A DNA stretch of 11,417 nucleotides from Clostridia bacterium (lineage in GTDB: Bacteria > Bacillota > Clostridia > SK-Y3 > JACMMQ01): NCBI GenBank assembly GCA_014378955.1, contig JACMMQ010000303.1, positions 1 to 11,417 on the forward strand, given 5' to 3'. Position numbers and translations under genes: made by a program. This document shows positions 1-6,503 of the stretch, one piece after another; within the stretch, counting starts at the first letter, position 1; each line of letters opens with the position of its first letter. The notes beneath the pieces were generated by a model. That model saw only the letters and a list, made by a program, of their open reading frames with translations, was not told the origin of the DNA and ran no database searches.

Positions 1-201
1 GAGAAAACTTTTTTCATAAAACACCAACCTTATTGTTATTTTTTTCCAATAAACAATTATATTATATGACTTTAACAATAAAAAGTCAATAGCGCTATAG
101 TAATATGATATAATCCTCAAACAAATTGCAAATATTATCTGTGCAACAATCTTCATCCAACAATAGAATGCACACATTTACTAGTATTTCGGATGTTTTC
201 G

Positions 202-210
202 TGGTATAAT
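202..210 (+). promoter_or_regulatory. Extended -10 promoter of the pseudouridine synthase gene
   Basis: TGGTATAAT is a perfect TATAAT hexamer preceded by the TGn extension, 45 bases before the start codon, which predicts a leader of roughly 35-40 nt. No good -35 hexamer lies 16-18 bases upstream, as is allowed for extended -10 promoters. A second TGATATAAT lies at 106-114 and could be an additional upstream start. The rest of 1-254 is AT-rich and I see no gene in it. Confidence 0.5.
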
Positions 211-254
211 AAACTATTATAAAGAGAAGAAAATAGAGAATTTCGAGGTGTACG

Positions 255-1121
255 ATGCAAACCATTATAGTTTCAGACCGATTTGACCAGAAAAAACTAG
301 ACCGATTTTTGTTAGAGCAGTTCCCTACCCTGTCGTTCAATGCCATTCAAAAGGCTTTGCGTAAGAAGGACATTCGCATCAATGGTGCGAAAATCAATCA
401 AAATGTTACCTTGAGTGAGGGGGACGAAATCGCCCTTTATATCACTGATGATATTTTATACGGCTTGGAAATCGTGTATGAGGATGAAAATATCTTTGTC
501 GTGAATAAAAAGCCTGGTATTTCTGTACATGCGGACAAGCATGACGGCAAAATGACCTTGGTGGAATTGGTGGAGCGACACTTTATGGCGCAGCCTGATA
601 TTACGCCACAGCTTTGCCATCGCCTAGACCATTATACTGGGGGCTTGGTGGTGTTTGCTAAGAACAGCGAAGCCCATGACATCATCGTGGACAAGATGAC
701 CAAGCACGAGGTCGTCAAAACCTATATGACCGTTGTGAAGGGCTGTCCTGAGCCACCAGAGGCTATGCTTACGCACTATCTGTTAAAGGATAGCGACTTG
801 AGCACGGTGAAGGTGTTCAACAATCCGCAAAATGGCGCATTGACAGCTAAGACCTATTACCGTGTGGTGTCCACGGATGGCACGATTAGCCGTGTAGAGG
901 TCACGCTCATTACTGGTCGTACACACCAAATCCGTGCCGTGCTTGCGCATGTTGGTCACCCCATTATTGGCGATGATAAATATGGCGATCGCATGCTCAA
1001 CAAAGATTATGGTCATCGCTACCAGACGCTTTGGGCGACTAAAATGAAGTTTAATTTTACTGGGAATAGCATACTGGATAACTTGAATGGGATGACGATT
1101 GAAGTGAAGTCTGGATTTTAA
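255..1121 (+). CDS. RluA-family 23S rRNA/tRNA pseudouridine synthase with S4 domain
   Basis: This enzyme isomerises specific uridines in structured RNA (usually 23S rRNA, sometimes tRNA) to pseudouridine in the cytoplasm. The 288-residue protein has the standard RluD-like layout: an N-terminal S4 RNA-binding domain (about residues 12-62, with DRFLLEQFP and the IRING turn), then the synthase fold. The catalytic motif is HRLDHYTGGL at 122-131, with the nucleophile Asp125; most relatives read HRLDxxTSG, so Gly replaces the usual Ser. The C-terminal motif TGRTHQIR (220-227) followed by HPIIGDDKYG (235-244) is also present. Length is normal for the family. The ATG is preceded by GAGGTG at 245-250. 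The gene stands alone, with its own promoter and terminator. The target site cannot be told from sequence, so no rlu symbol is assigned. Confidence 0.93.
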   Translation: MQTIIVSDRFDQKKLDRFLLEQFPTLSFNAIQKALRKKDIRINGAKINQNVTLSEGDEIALYITDDILYGLEIVYEDENIFVVNKKPGISVHADKHDGKMTLVELVERHFMAQPDITPQLCHRLDHYTGGLVVFAKNSEAHDIIVDKMTKHEVVKTYMTVVKGCPEPPEAMLTHYLLKDSDLSTVKVFNNPQNGALTAKTYYRVVSTDGTISRVEVTLITGRTHQIRAVLAHVGHPIIGDDKYGDRMLNKDYGHRYQTLWATKMKFNFTGNSILDNLNGMTIEVKSGF

Positions 1122-1123
1122 GA

Positions 1124-1170
1124 TAAAATGATGGGGTGTATCAATAATTTTGATACACCCCATCATTTTA
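1124..1170. terminator. Bidirectional intrinsic terminator, perfect 20-bp stem
   Basis: Arms 1124-1143 and 1151-1170 are perfectly complementary (TAAAATGATGGGG... paired with ...CCCCATCATTTTA) around the 7-base loop ATAATTT. The stem starts 2 bases after the TAA of the pseudouridine synthase gene. Its ends are A-rich on one side and T-rich on the other, so it can end transcription from both directions, serving the + strand synthase gene and the - strand gene at 1365-2084. Confidence 0.85.
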
Positions 1171-1204
1171 CACTAATCTCAAATTAAAATATAGACAACA
1201 TACC

Positions 1205-1286
1205 TTCGTAGGAGCAGGCCTTGTGTCAGCCCTTGTTTGCTAAATTTCTGCTAATTTTGGGCGGACATAAAGCCCACCCCTACGAA
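1205..1286. repeat. Imperfect 28-bp inverted repeat, dispersed-element candidate
   Basis: The arms 1205-1232 (TTCGTAGGAGCAGGCC...) and 1259-1286 (...CCACCCCTACGAA) match at 22 of 28 positions around a 26-base AT-rich loop. In - strand RNA four of the six mismatches become G-U pairs, giving 26 of 28 pairs, while in + strand RNA they are A-C mismatches. The GC-rich arms stand out from the AT-rich surroundings. The sequence resembles GTAGGGGCGGGC-type dispersed intergenic repeats that I recall from Bacillota genomes, but copy number cannot be seen here. It lies in the 3' untranslated region of the - strand gene. Confidence 0.6.
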
Positions 1287-1292
1287 CATCGT

Positions 1293-1321
1293 TTGACACG
1301 CTTTTTGTCCATGCTTTTAAT
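1293..1321 (+). promoter_or_regulatory. Promoter-like sequence facing the 3' end of the orphan gene
   Basis: TTGACA (1293-1298) and TTTAAT (1316-1321) are separated by exactly 17 bases on the + strand. No credible + strand gene follows; the 37-codon frame from 1375 lacks a ribosome binding site and lies antisense to the orphan gene. It could drive an antisense transcript, or be a chance match in AT-rich DNA. Confidence 0.25.
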
Positions 1322-1364
1322 TGACATTAGTATTACATAATAGTCAGCGTCCAAATCGTCTATT

Positions 1365-2084
1365 TTATGCTATAGAAAAATGAATAGGCTCACTCAATAT
1401 CAGATGTGTGCTAACCCATTCTTTCCCTGCCCCAACAAAAATTACTTTGTGGAAGTATTCTTTCAAATGAGCAATAAATGCACATTGTTCTAAATCTTTT
1501 AATCCCCACCCCACCAACGGCATCCCATACATACCACCATTTCTTACACATTGTAAATAAAAAAAGTTTAAATATTTAAGCGACAGTAGCTTGTTTACTG
1601 AAGAATCGTCATTTTTACAAACGTTTGCAATATATGCATATGCTTCACAATCATCCGTATTATAAACATGCACGTTCTTTTTAAACATTGTTTTGGTGAA
1701 AGGATTTAATTTGTTTTGTTGAACTAATAATTCAAAAGCCTTTTTCGATGCTATGCTTGGCTTTCTTAAATATAGATTAACAATGATATCATCTTTAATG
1801 TTCAGTCGAATATCTTCAAAAATGCTATAGGAAGCTTGCACAAAGGGGCTTGTTAGCGTTTCTATAAGGTTTGACTGATTGGGCAAAAATATAATTATAG
1901 GAATTTCTATTTGTTCTTGCTGTTCCATCATCCCCAACAGGATTTGTAATTCCTCAAAAGCAATTAGGGCATCCAACGCATCAATTTTAACAAAATCAAA
2001 TAAATAATTGCTTTTAATCGTATGTGATTTTTGCTGACTATTCTCCACTTTAGGAATTTCAGTCAATAAGATTTTCTGAAGCAT
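1365..2084 (-). CDS. Orphan hypothetical protein, 239 aa
   Basis: I do not recognise this protein. From the ATG at 2084 it has 239 residues, no signal peptide and no clear membrane helix, so it is probably cytoplasmic. A short hydrophobic strand, IPIIIF (61-66), looks like a core beta-strand. A glycine-rich stretch, NGGMYGMPLVGWGLKDLEQ (182-200), and the near-C-terminal KVIFVGAGKEW (213-223) suggest an alpha/beta fold, but no catalytic motif can be named. Four cysteines are scattered and do not form a metal motif. A TTG seven codons upstream extends the frame, but AGAAGGG at 2093-2099 sits 8 bases before the ATG and settles the start. The gene is alone, flanked by repeat elements on both sides and visibly AT-rich. 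It could be a lineage-specific or transferred gene. The open frame, good ribosome binding site and plausible promoter support it being real. Confidence 0.75.
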   Translation of the reverse strand: MLQKILLTEIPKVENSQQKSHTIKSNYLFDFVKIDALDALIAFEELQILLGMMEQQEQIEIPIIIFLPNQSNLIETLTSPFVQASYSIFEDIRLNIKDDIIVNLYLRKPSIASKKAFELLVQQNKLNPFTKTMFKKNVHVYNTDDCEAYAYIANVCKNDDSSVNKLLSLKYLNFFYLQCVRNGGMYGMPLVGWGLKDLEQCAFIAHLKEYFHKVIFVGAGKEWVSTHLILSEPIHFSIA

Positions 2085-2092
2085 CGATTTTT

Positions 2093-2099
2093 CCCTTCT
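2093..2099 (-). promoter_or_regulatory. Ribosome binding site that fixes the orphan gene start
   Basis: AGAAGGG on the - strand lies 8 bases before the ATG at 2084. The longer reading from TTG at 2105 would place this site inside the coding region. Confidence 0.7.
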
Positions 2100-2154
2100 G
2101 AACAATGAAAATATTTTGTTAGCTAAATGCTAAGCATTAAGCCTCTGCAACCAT

Positions 2155-2185
2155 ATTATAAACTATCGAAATTCAATGTCGTCAA
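2155..2185 (-). promoter_or_regulatory. Promoter of the orphan gene, -35 inside the inverted repeat
   Basis: A perfect TATAAT (2155-2160, read on the - strand) is preceded by TTGACG (2180-2185) at 19 bases, slightly longer than ideal. The -35 hexamer lies within the left arm of the 14-bp inverted repeat, so the repeat may supply half of this promoter. The predicted leader is about 65 nt and contains the small palindrome AATGCT-A-AGCATT near 2126-2138. Confidence 0.4.
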
Positions 2186-2252
2186 CTTAAGCGAAAATAA
2201 GTCAATACCCCCCTACGGTAAATATGCATGTAATTTTTCTTAAGTTGACGAC
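2178..2252. repeat. Element with perfect 14-bp inverted ends (GTCGTCAACTTAAG)
   Basis: GTCGTCAACTTAAG at 2178-2191 is matched by its exact reverse complement at 2239-2252. Similarity continues outward (6 of 8 bases), giving about 22-bp arms with 20 matches around a ~47-base interior that holds a C-run, CCCCCCTACGG. There is no T-tract beside the stem, so it is a poor intrinsic terminator, although it lies 30 bases after the DUF3999 stop codon. A MITE-like remnant or a regulator site are both possible. No open reading frame of note lies inside. Confidence 0.55.
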
Positions 2253-2280
2253 AGTGATTTTAAATTAGCATAAGCATTCC

Positions 2281-3537
2281 TTACGTTGCTTGATTTTTCT
2301 TGCTCAATTTCCAGCCAATAAGTCCCATCAACATGAGTGAAACCACAACAATGACGATGTTGAAAATCTTATTAAAATCCATGCTATTCGCTTTGGGTAT
2401 CGGCGTTTTCTCGTACCTCTTTAAATTTTCCAACGTACATATTTGTTGATTTTCTCTTTCAATATAGGTTTTATATTGCTCCAAATCATATTGTGGCTTT
2501 TTCGCTTCTAGGTTGCCAAAATACAAAAGATTTTTCGCCGACGGGGTCTTAAATACGATTTTATCGATTGTGTAACGACCTTTGATGGATTTGATTGTGA
2601 GTGGACGGTCGTCTTTATTTTGTAGCTTGATGATTATACTTGTATGTGTAATGGGTTTATTATCTAGTGGTATAACGGTGTTTTGTATGTTTAGGTCTTT
2701 AAACTTTACGTTAAATATACGTCCATTCAATCCAACGGGTACTAGTTCTTCGCCTTCCTGTGTAAAAACATCATACCGCCTATCAAATGTACCTTGTGCA
2801 TTTAAATCAATACTGCTGATTTTCAAACGATTAGGATTTTGAATAGAGATGCTTGTCACGGTATCCTCTTGCTTGATATCGTACGTCAAAGCCACCTCTT
2901 TTTGAAAGCTTTGCCGTGTGACTGTGCTACTGTCTAATCGTGCATCCATTTGGTTGATTTGGATTTTCTCAAGATTATTTGGAATTACAATGCGGTAAAA
3001 TCCGTATTTTTCGGTTTGTGGTAATATCACCTGCACATTTGTATCTTGTGCGACTTGGTAAATGGTGCAGTGTGTAAGCGATGTCCAGTTGTCTGCATCA
3101 TAGCCACCTAACACCTCGATATTTTTAGCAAAGTTTTTTTGTTCTACCTTGAGCAGTAAAAGGTTTGCCACTATGTCTGCATTTTCCTTTATGGGCTTTA
3201 TTTTATAATCAATGTAGGTATTATGGTCTTTTTCAAAGGTGTTAATTTTGCTTGCTTGATAGTTAATGGTTTGATTGTTTTCGCCTAATGCACTGCTTTG
3301 TAGGTAGTAAGGTACAAATTCGCCCTTTTCATCTACCACACGCAAATCGGAAAGCTCTGTGGCGGCATTTTTATACACGTCAGCATCTAAAAAGCAGGTT
3401 TTGTATTCGCCAAGCGATGCACCTGTAATTTCTTTTGAATATTGCCAATTACTGAGGTCATCCTGTGCGTAACACATGATCGTTCCGCTCGTTAAAAATA
3501 CACACAGTAGGCAACTTATCCAGCATATTTTCCGCAT
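2281..3537 (-). CDS. DUF3999-like exported, membrane-anchored protein
   Basis: The 418-residue protein begins with a signal peptide (MRKICWISCLL, hydrophobic core to about residue 20, likely cleavage near CYA/QDD). It continues as a beta-rich extracytoplasmic region and ends with one membrane helix (about 390-407, NIVIVVVSLMLMGLIG) and a short basic tail, WKLSKKNQAT. The mature N-terminus, with a W-x-Y start, LSDLRVVDEKGEFVPYYL and later beta-strand repeats, resembles the DUF3999 family. DUF3999 genes commonly lie next to DUF2339 genes, as here. Function is unknown; the topology suggests an envelope partner of the upstream polytopic protein. GGAGG at 3545-3549 lies 7 bases from the ATG at 3537 but only 1 base from the alternative GTG at 3543, so the ATG is chosen. 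It starts 2 bases after the DUF2339 stop, indicating translational coupling. The family call rests on recalled features and context. Confidence 0.8.
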   Translation of the reverse strand: MRKICWISCLLCVFLTSGTIMCYAQDDLSNWQYSKEITGASLGEYKTCFLDADVYKNAATELSDLRVVDEKGEFVPYYLQSSALGENNQTINYQASKINTFEKDHNTYIDYKIKPIKENADIVANLLLLKVEQKNFAKNIEVLGGYDADNWTSLTHCTIYQVAQDTNVQVILPQTEKYGFYRIVIPNNLEKIQINQMDARLDSSTVTRQSFQKEVALTYDIKQEDTVTSISIQNPNRLKISSIDLNAQGTFDRRYDVFTQEGEELVPVGLNGRIFNVKFKDLNIQNTVIPLDNKPITHTSIIIKLQNKDDRPLTIKSIKGRYTIDKIVFKTPSAKNLLYFGNLEAKKPQYDLEQYKTYIERENQQICTLENLKRYEKTPIPKANSMDFNKIFNIVIVVVSLMLMGLIGWKLSKKNQAT

Positions 3538-3539
3538 AT

Positions 3540-6122
3540 TCACGCCTCCGTCTCTGATTGCTTTTTCTCTACAACACTGGTTTTAGTAAACCTTTGATAC
3601 AGGTAAGAAATCGCAATCAATATAATGCCAAACGCAAAGTATGAGACAATTTTGCCTTCAGTAGGTAAAAATCTCAAATCCCAAATAAACAGCTTTGCCG
3701 TCGCAAATATCGTCAGCGCTAATCCAAATCGGCGCATGAGCATAAACTTTTTCACAAACCCGAAAATAATAGCGATAAAAGCAGAAACCAAATACAGCAA
3801 GCTAAATAGTAAGTTCATTTCAGCCAATCGTGGAAATTGGAACACAATGATGCTGGTAATGACCCCCAATAAATAGATAGTCACCATCGGTGGGAATATT
3901 TCAAATGAAAATTGCTTTGTCTTAAGAAATCTATAAGCCAAATCCTTAAAGTTTAAAAATACAAAGATGTTAAACAGCACCAATAGTGCAATTGAAAAAT
4001 ATGCCAACGTTGGGTTGCCCGTTTCATACACCTGCATGCCCATGTTAAGCCCGATGCATACAACATCCGCAAGGACAAACAAAACAATCGCAAAATATTT
4101 AGTCACTTTATCATATAAATAAGGAGCGTGCTTGATGAGCTGTGCAACCAGTGCCGTCATAGCTGCAAATATAACGGTTTCATAGAAATTTTCATAAAGG
4201 TATATTTCACGGTTTGGCAACTTCATTTGCCTAATTGCTGGGGATATCCACTGGATATATATTTTCATGCCACCATAAATAGCATAAAACCATAAATTGA
4301 CTACGACAAAATATTTGTATCGTGTTATGTGCTTGCCACGAGTCGTATATTTTAGTGCCAAATCTTTTGCCATATCGATCAAATAGGCATATAACACAAG
4401 CACCAATCCTGCCATAAATGCGCCATATTTGAGGTCGAAATATTGGTAGGAATGAATATTAAACATATTAGAAAGCGTTAGCACATCAAACACATAGAAC
4501 ACAACGGTACACAATGCAAATACAATCCATCCACCTATCTCCATCCCTTTGATTTTGCCCTTGTAGCCATAAATAATCAGCAAGACAGCTTCAATTAACC
4601 AGCCCATCATGAGCCATTTCACGCCAAGCTGGAACGGTATCATGAGCACTGCAAAGGTAAATGCGGTGACATAAAAAAGGATTTGCGTTGCACGCTCGCC
4701 AATGGTGCGGCGACTGACAAACCAAGCCAAGGTTAAATACATCAAACAAAAGACCAATGCTAAAGGTCCTCTTAACATAGTCAGTTTTGCTTGTTCAAAT
4801 AACCAGTAAATCACACTACAGCTAATGAGCGTATTGAGCGCGAGCAGAATGATATCAAACGGCTTGAGCTTTGCGCGATATATGAGCGGATAACACAACG
4901 TAATCGCTACATACATGGCAAAGGTCACAACACTGTACAAAATGTTATAAAATTGGTTGGGTGTTATGGAAATCAAAAACATAAGGGTAGGCACATTTAA
5001 AGCGAAACTGAGGTAATGGATAGAACCCCATTTTTTCTTAAGCGATATGGAAAGCACCAAGATGTTTAGTAAAAAGATATAAAGCATTGCAGCGATTAGC
5101 AAATCACCTTTGATACCAAGTGCAAAAACTGAGGTGAAAAAGGGCAAATATCCGCCAATGAGTGCAAAAGCACTAATGCTTTTTGAGTTATACCAAATGG
5201 ATAAAATCACTGCCAGCACGGTCACCAACACCGAAAGGCTTAACCCCAGGGCGTCCGAGATAATATGTAACATAAAGTAGCTTGAAAAAGTCGCTAAGTA
5301 TAAAACCGCAATACCGCCGCCCGTTAAGCCCTGTGCAAAAATGCTTTTTTCTTTTCGGCTTAACCATTCCCCAGCACAAAGCATCAACGCACCGATGACA
5401 AATACCGATATCCCTTTTGCATAATCATTAAAAAAGCTCGTATAGGTATACTGCATAGCGGTCACAATGCCAATGAGTATCAGCACGATACCGATTTTGT
5501 TAATCCAGCTCAGCCCGATTTTATTTTCAATGTTATTTTGATGCATACGTTTGCGAATGACATCCTCACTCACATCTTCCGCCGCAGCATCCGCATAGGC
5601 ACGGTGCACCTCTTCTTTTAGGGTTTTGTTTTGTGCCTTTTGTTGCGTAGAAAGCATGCGCTCTTTAATGCGCAAGGTCATTGCGGATATTTCTTCTTGC
5701 ATTTGCGCTTTTTCCTGTCCAATTTCGTTTGCGACGATTTCCTGTAGTCGCTTTAATTGTGCCATAGCGAGCATCTCAAGTGCACGCAATTGGTTGGCAT
5801 TTTCATTGTTAGCGCTATCGAAATATGTATCAATCTTGACTTGAGAAATTTTAAGAATGTCCAGTCTTTCATCAATGATTTGCTCTTTTAAAGCAGTGTG
5901 GAGCTGTTGATTTTGTTGCTTGAGTGTATCATTGCTCTGTTTTAGTTGTGTGAGTAACGCCTTTTGTTCCTCGACCATGTTTTTATAGGCAATATTTTGA
6001 TTGATAAGCTCGCTATTGTCTAATTGTACAACAATTTGTTCAAAATTAGTGACAAATGCCTGCTGTTGCGATAAAAGCGATTTGAGGTTTTCTTTGATTT
6101 TTTGCTGATCATTCTGAGACAC
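3540..6122 (-). CDS. DUF2339 polytopic membrane protein with N-terminal coiled coil
   Basis: The 860-residue protein starts with about 195 soluble, charged, Gln/Glu/Lys-rich residues predicted to form long coiled coils. These are followed by a membrane domain with many closely packed hydrophobic helices, roughly twenty or more, to near the C-terminus. The start of the membrane part carries the DUF2339 hallmark: IGLSWINKIGIVLILIGI (202-219), then GEWLSRKEKSIFAQGLTGGG and IAVLYLATFSSYF. A charged tail (KKQSETEA) ends it. Function is unknown; a sensor, flippase or transport-like role at the cytoplasmic membrane has not been shown. The frame is open 49 codons further upstream, but AGGTAGGTG at 6128-6136 sits 5 bases from a GTG at 6122. 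The upstream extension would overlap the citrate synthase remnant, so the GTG is chosen. It is cotranscribed with the DUF3999 gene. Confidence 0.88.
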   Translation of the reverse strand: MSQNDQQKIKENLKSLLSQQQAFVTNFEQIVVQLDNSELINQNIAYKNMVEEQKALLTQLKQSNDTLKQQNQQLHTALKEQIIDERLDILKISQVKIDTYFDSANNENANQLRALEMLAMAQLKRLQEIVANEIGQEKAQMQEEISAMTLRIKERMLSTQQKAQNKTLKEEVHRAYADAAAEDVSEDVIRKRMHQNNIENKIGLSWINKIGIVLILIGIVTAMQYTYTSFFNDYAKGISVFVIGALMLCAGEWLSRKEKSIFAQGLTGGGIAVLYLATFSSYFMLHIISDALGLSLSVLVTVLAVILSIWYNSKSISAFALIGGYLPFFTSVFALGIKGDLLIAAMLYIFLLNILVLSISLKKKWGSIHYLSFALNVPTLMFLISITPNQFYNILYSVVTFAMYVAITLCYPLIYRAKLKPFDIILLALNTLISCSVIYWLFEQAKLTMLRGPLALVFCLMYLTLAWFVSRRTIGERATQILFYVTAFTFAVLMIPFQLGVKWLMMGWLIEAVLLIIYGYKGKIKGMEIGGWIVFALCTVVFYVFDVLTLSNMFNIHSYQYFDLKYGAFMAGLVLVLYAYLIDMAKDLALKYTTRGKHITRYKYFVVVNLWFYAIYGGMKIYIQWISPAIRQMKLPNREIYLYENFYETVIFAAMTALVAQLIKHAPYLYDKVTKYFAIVLFVLADVVCIGLNMGMQVYETGNPTLAYFSIALLVLFNIFVFLNFKDLAYRFLKTKQFSFEIFPPMVTIYLLGVITSIIVFQFPRLAEMNLLFSLLYLVSAFIAIIFGFVKKFMLMRRFGLALTIFATAKLFIWDLRFLPTEGKIVSYFAFGIILIAISYLYQRFTKTSVVEKKQSETEA

Positions 6123-6127
6123 GAAGA

Positions 6128-6136
6128 CACCTACCT
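6128..6136 (-). promoter_or_regulatory. Ribosome binding site that fixes the DUF2339 GTG start
   Basis: AGGTAGGTG on the - strand ends 5 bases before GTG at 6122. The upstream alternative start at 6269 has no comparable site and would run through the citrate synthase remnant. Confidence 0.65.
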
Positions 6137-6172
6137 TTCTATTATTACTACTTATAGCTCTTATTCTATCAT

Positions 6173-6200
6173 ATAATAAATCAATATACAAATAATTCAA
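6173..6200 (-). promoter_or_regulatory. Possible promoter of the DUF2339-DUF3999 operon
   Basis: TTGAAT (6195-6200) and TATTAT (6173-6178) on the - strand are separated by 16 bases; each hexamer is a partial match to sigma-A consensus. The predicted start of transcription is about 45 bases before the GTG. On the + strand a TATAAT (6172-6177) also occurs but has no -35 partner. This interval is AT-rich, so the assignment is weak. Confidence 0.3.
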
Positions 6201-6421
6201 TGCACAAAGTTGATATTTCCTATGCAGATTATTATTCAGGCTTTGTATACCGCATGCTAGGCATCCCACCAGAACTGTACACCCCTATTTTTGCAATCGC
6301 ACGCATCGTAGGCTGGAGTGCACACCGTTTAGAAGAACTGATCAATTCTCATAAAATTATCCGTCCTGCGTACAAGAGTGTCGCAAAAAGACGTGAGTAT
6401 ACGCCGATGGCGGAGCGGTAA
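6200..6421 (+). pseudogene. C-terminal remnant of citrate synthase
   Basis: Citrate synthase condenses acetyl-CoA and oxaloacetate to citrate; full-length bacterial enzymes have about 430 residues. Only the last ~70 are present here, intact and in frame. DYYSGFVYRMLGIPPELYTP matches the conserved DFYSG segment, and its Asp10 corresponds to the third catalytic Asp (Asp362 in E. coli). FAIARIVGWSAHRLEEL carries the conserved substrate-binding Arg, and IIRPAYK plus a short basic tail close the protein. Both catalytic histidines and the whole large domain are missing. Upstream of about codon 5 the similarity stops, the frame ends at TAG 6155-6157, and there is no ribosome binding site before the ATG. 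This is therefore a deletion or insertion relic rather than a small functional gene. Its terminator remains at 6464-6499. The absence of stops or frameshifts in the fragment suggests a fairly recent break. Confidence 0.85.
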
Positions 6422-6463
6422 ATGGGCTGAATCCATGACCAATCCAATAATTTTTATGGCACC

Positions 6464-6499
6464 AAAAAGGGAGCAACAAAAAAACGTTACTCCCTTTTT
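6464..6499. terminator. Bidirectional terminator between citrate synthase remnant and abiE operon
   Basis: Arms 6464-6477 (AAAAAGGGAGCAAC) and 6486-6499 (GTTACTCCCTTTTT) pair at 13 of 14 positions around an 8-base A-rich loop. T5 or A5 lies at each outer edge. It follows the remnant's stop by about 40 bases on the + strand and follows the toxin gene's stop by 4 bases on the - strand, so it can serve both. Confidence 0.75.
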
Positions 6500-6503
6500 G
6501 ATT

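Noticed and set aside
95..346. An 83-codon open frame on the - strand over the leader of the pseudouridine synthase gene.
   Set aside because: It overlaps a convincing gene start and promoter, has a low-complexity hydrophobic translation and no good ribosome binding site.
1375..1488. A 37-codon + strand frame after the promoter-like sequence at 1293-1321.
   Set aside because: There is no ribosome binding site and it is antisense to the orphan gene's conserved-looking C-terminus.
2131..2278. Direct repeat TAAGCATT at 2131-2138 and 2271-2278 flanking the GTCGTCAACTTAAG inverted repeat, as a target-site duplication.
   Set aside because: The copies lie 31-39 and about 10-18 bases from the outer ends of the inverted repeat, not flush with it. 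An 8-base AT-rich match over 140 bases is easily chance.
6123..6269. A 49-residue N-terminal extension of the DUF2339 protein.
   Set aside because: It would overlap the citrate synthase remnant and has no ribosome binding site, while AGGTAGGTG stands 5 bases before the GTG at 6122. The DUF2339-like part starts well inside either version.
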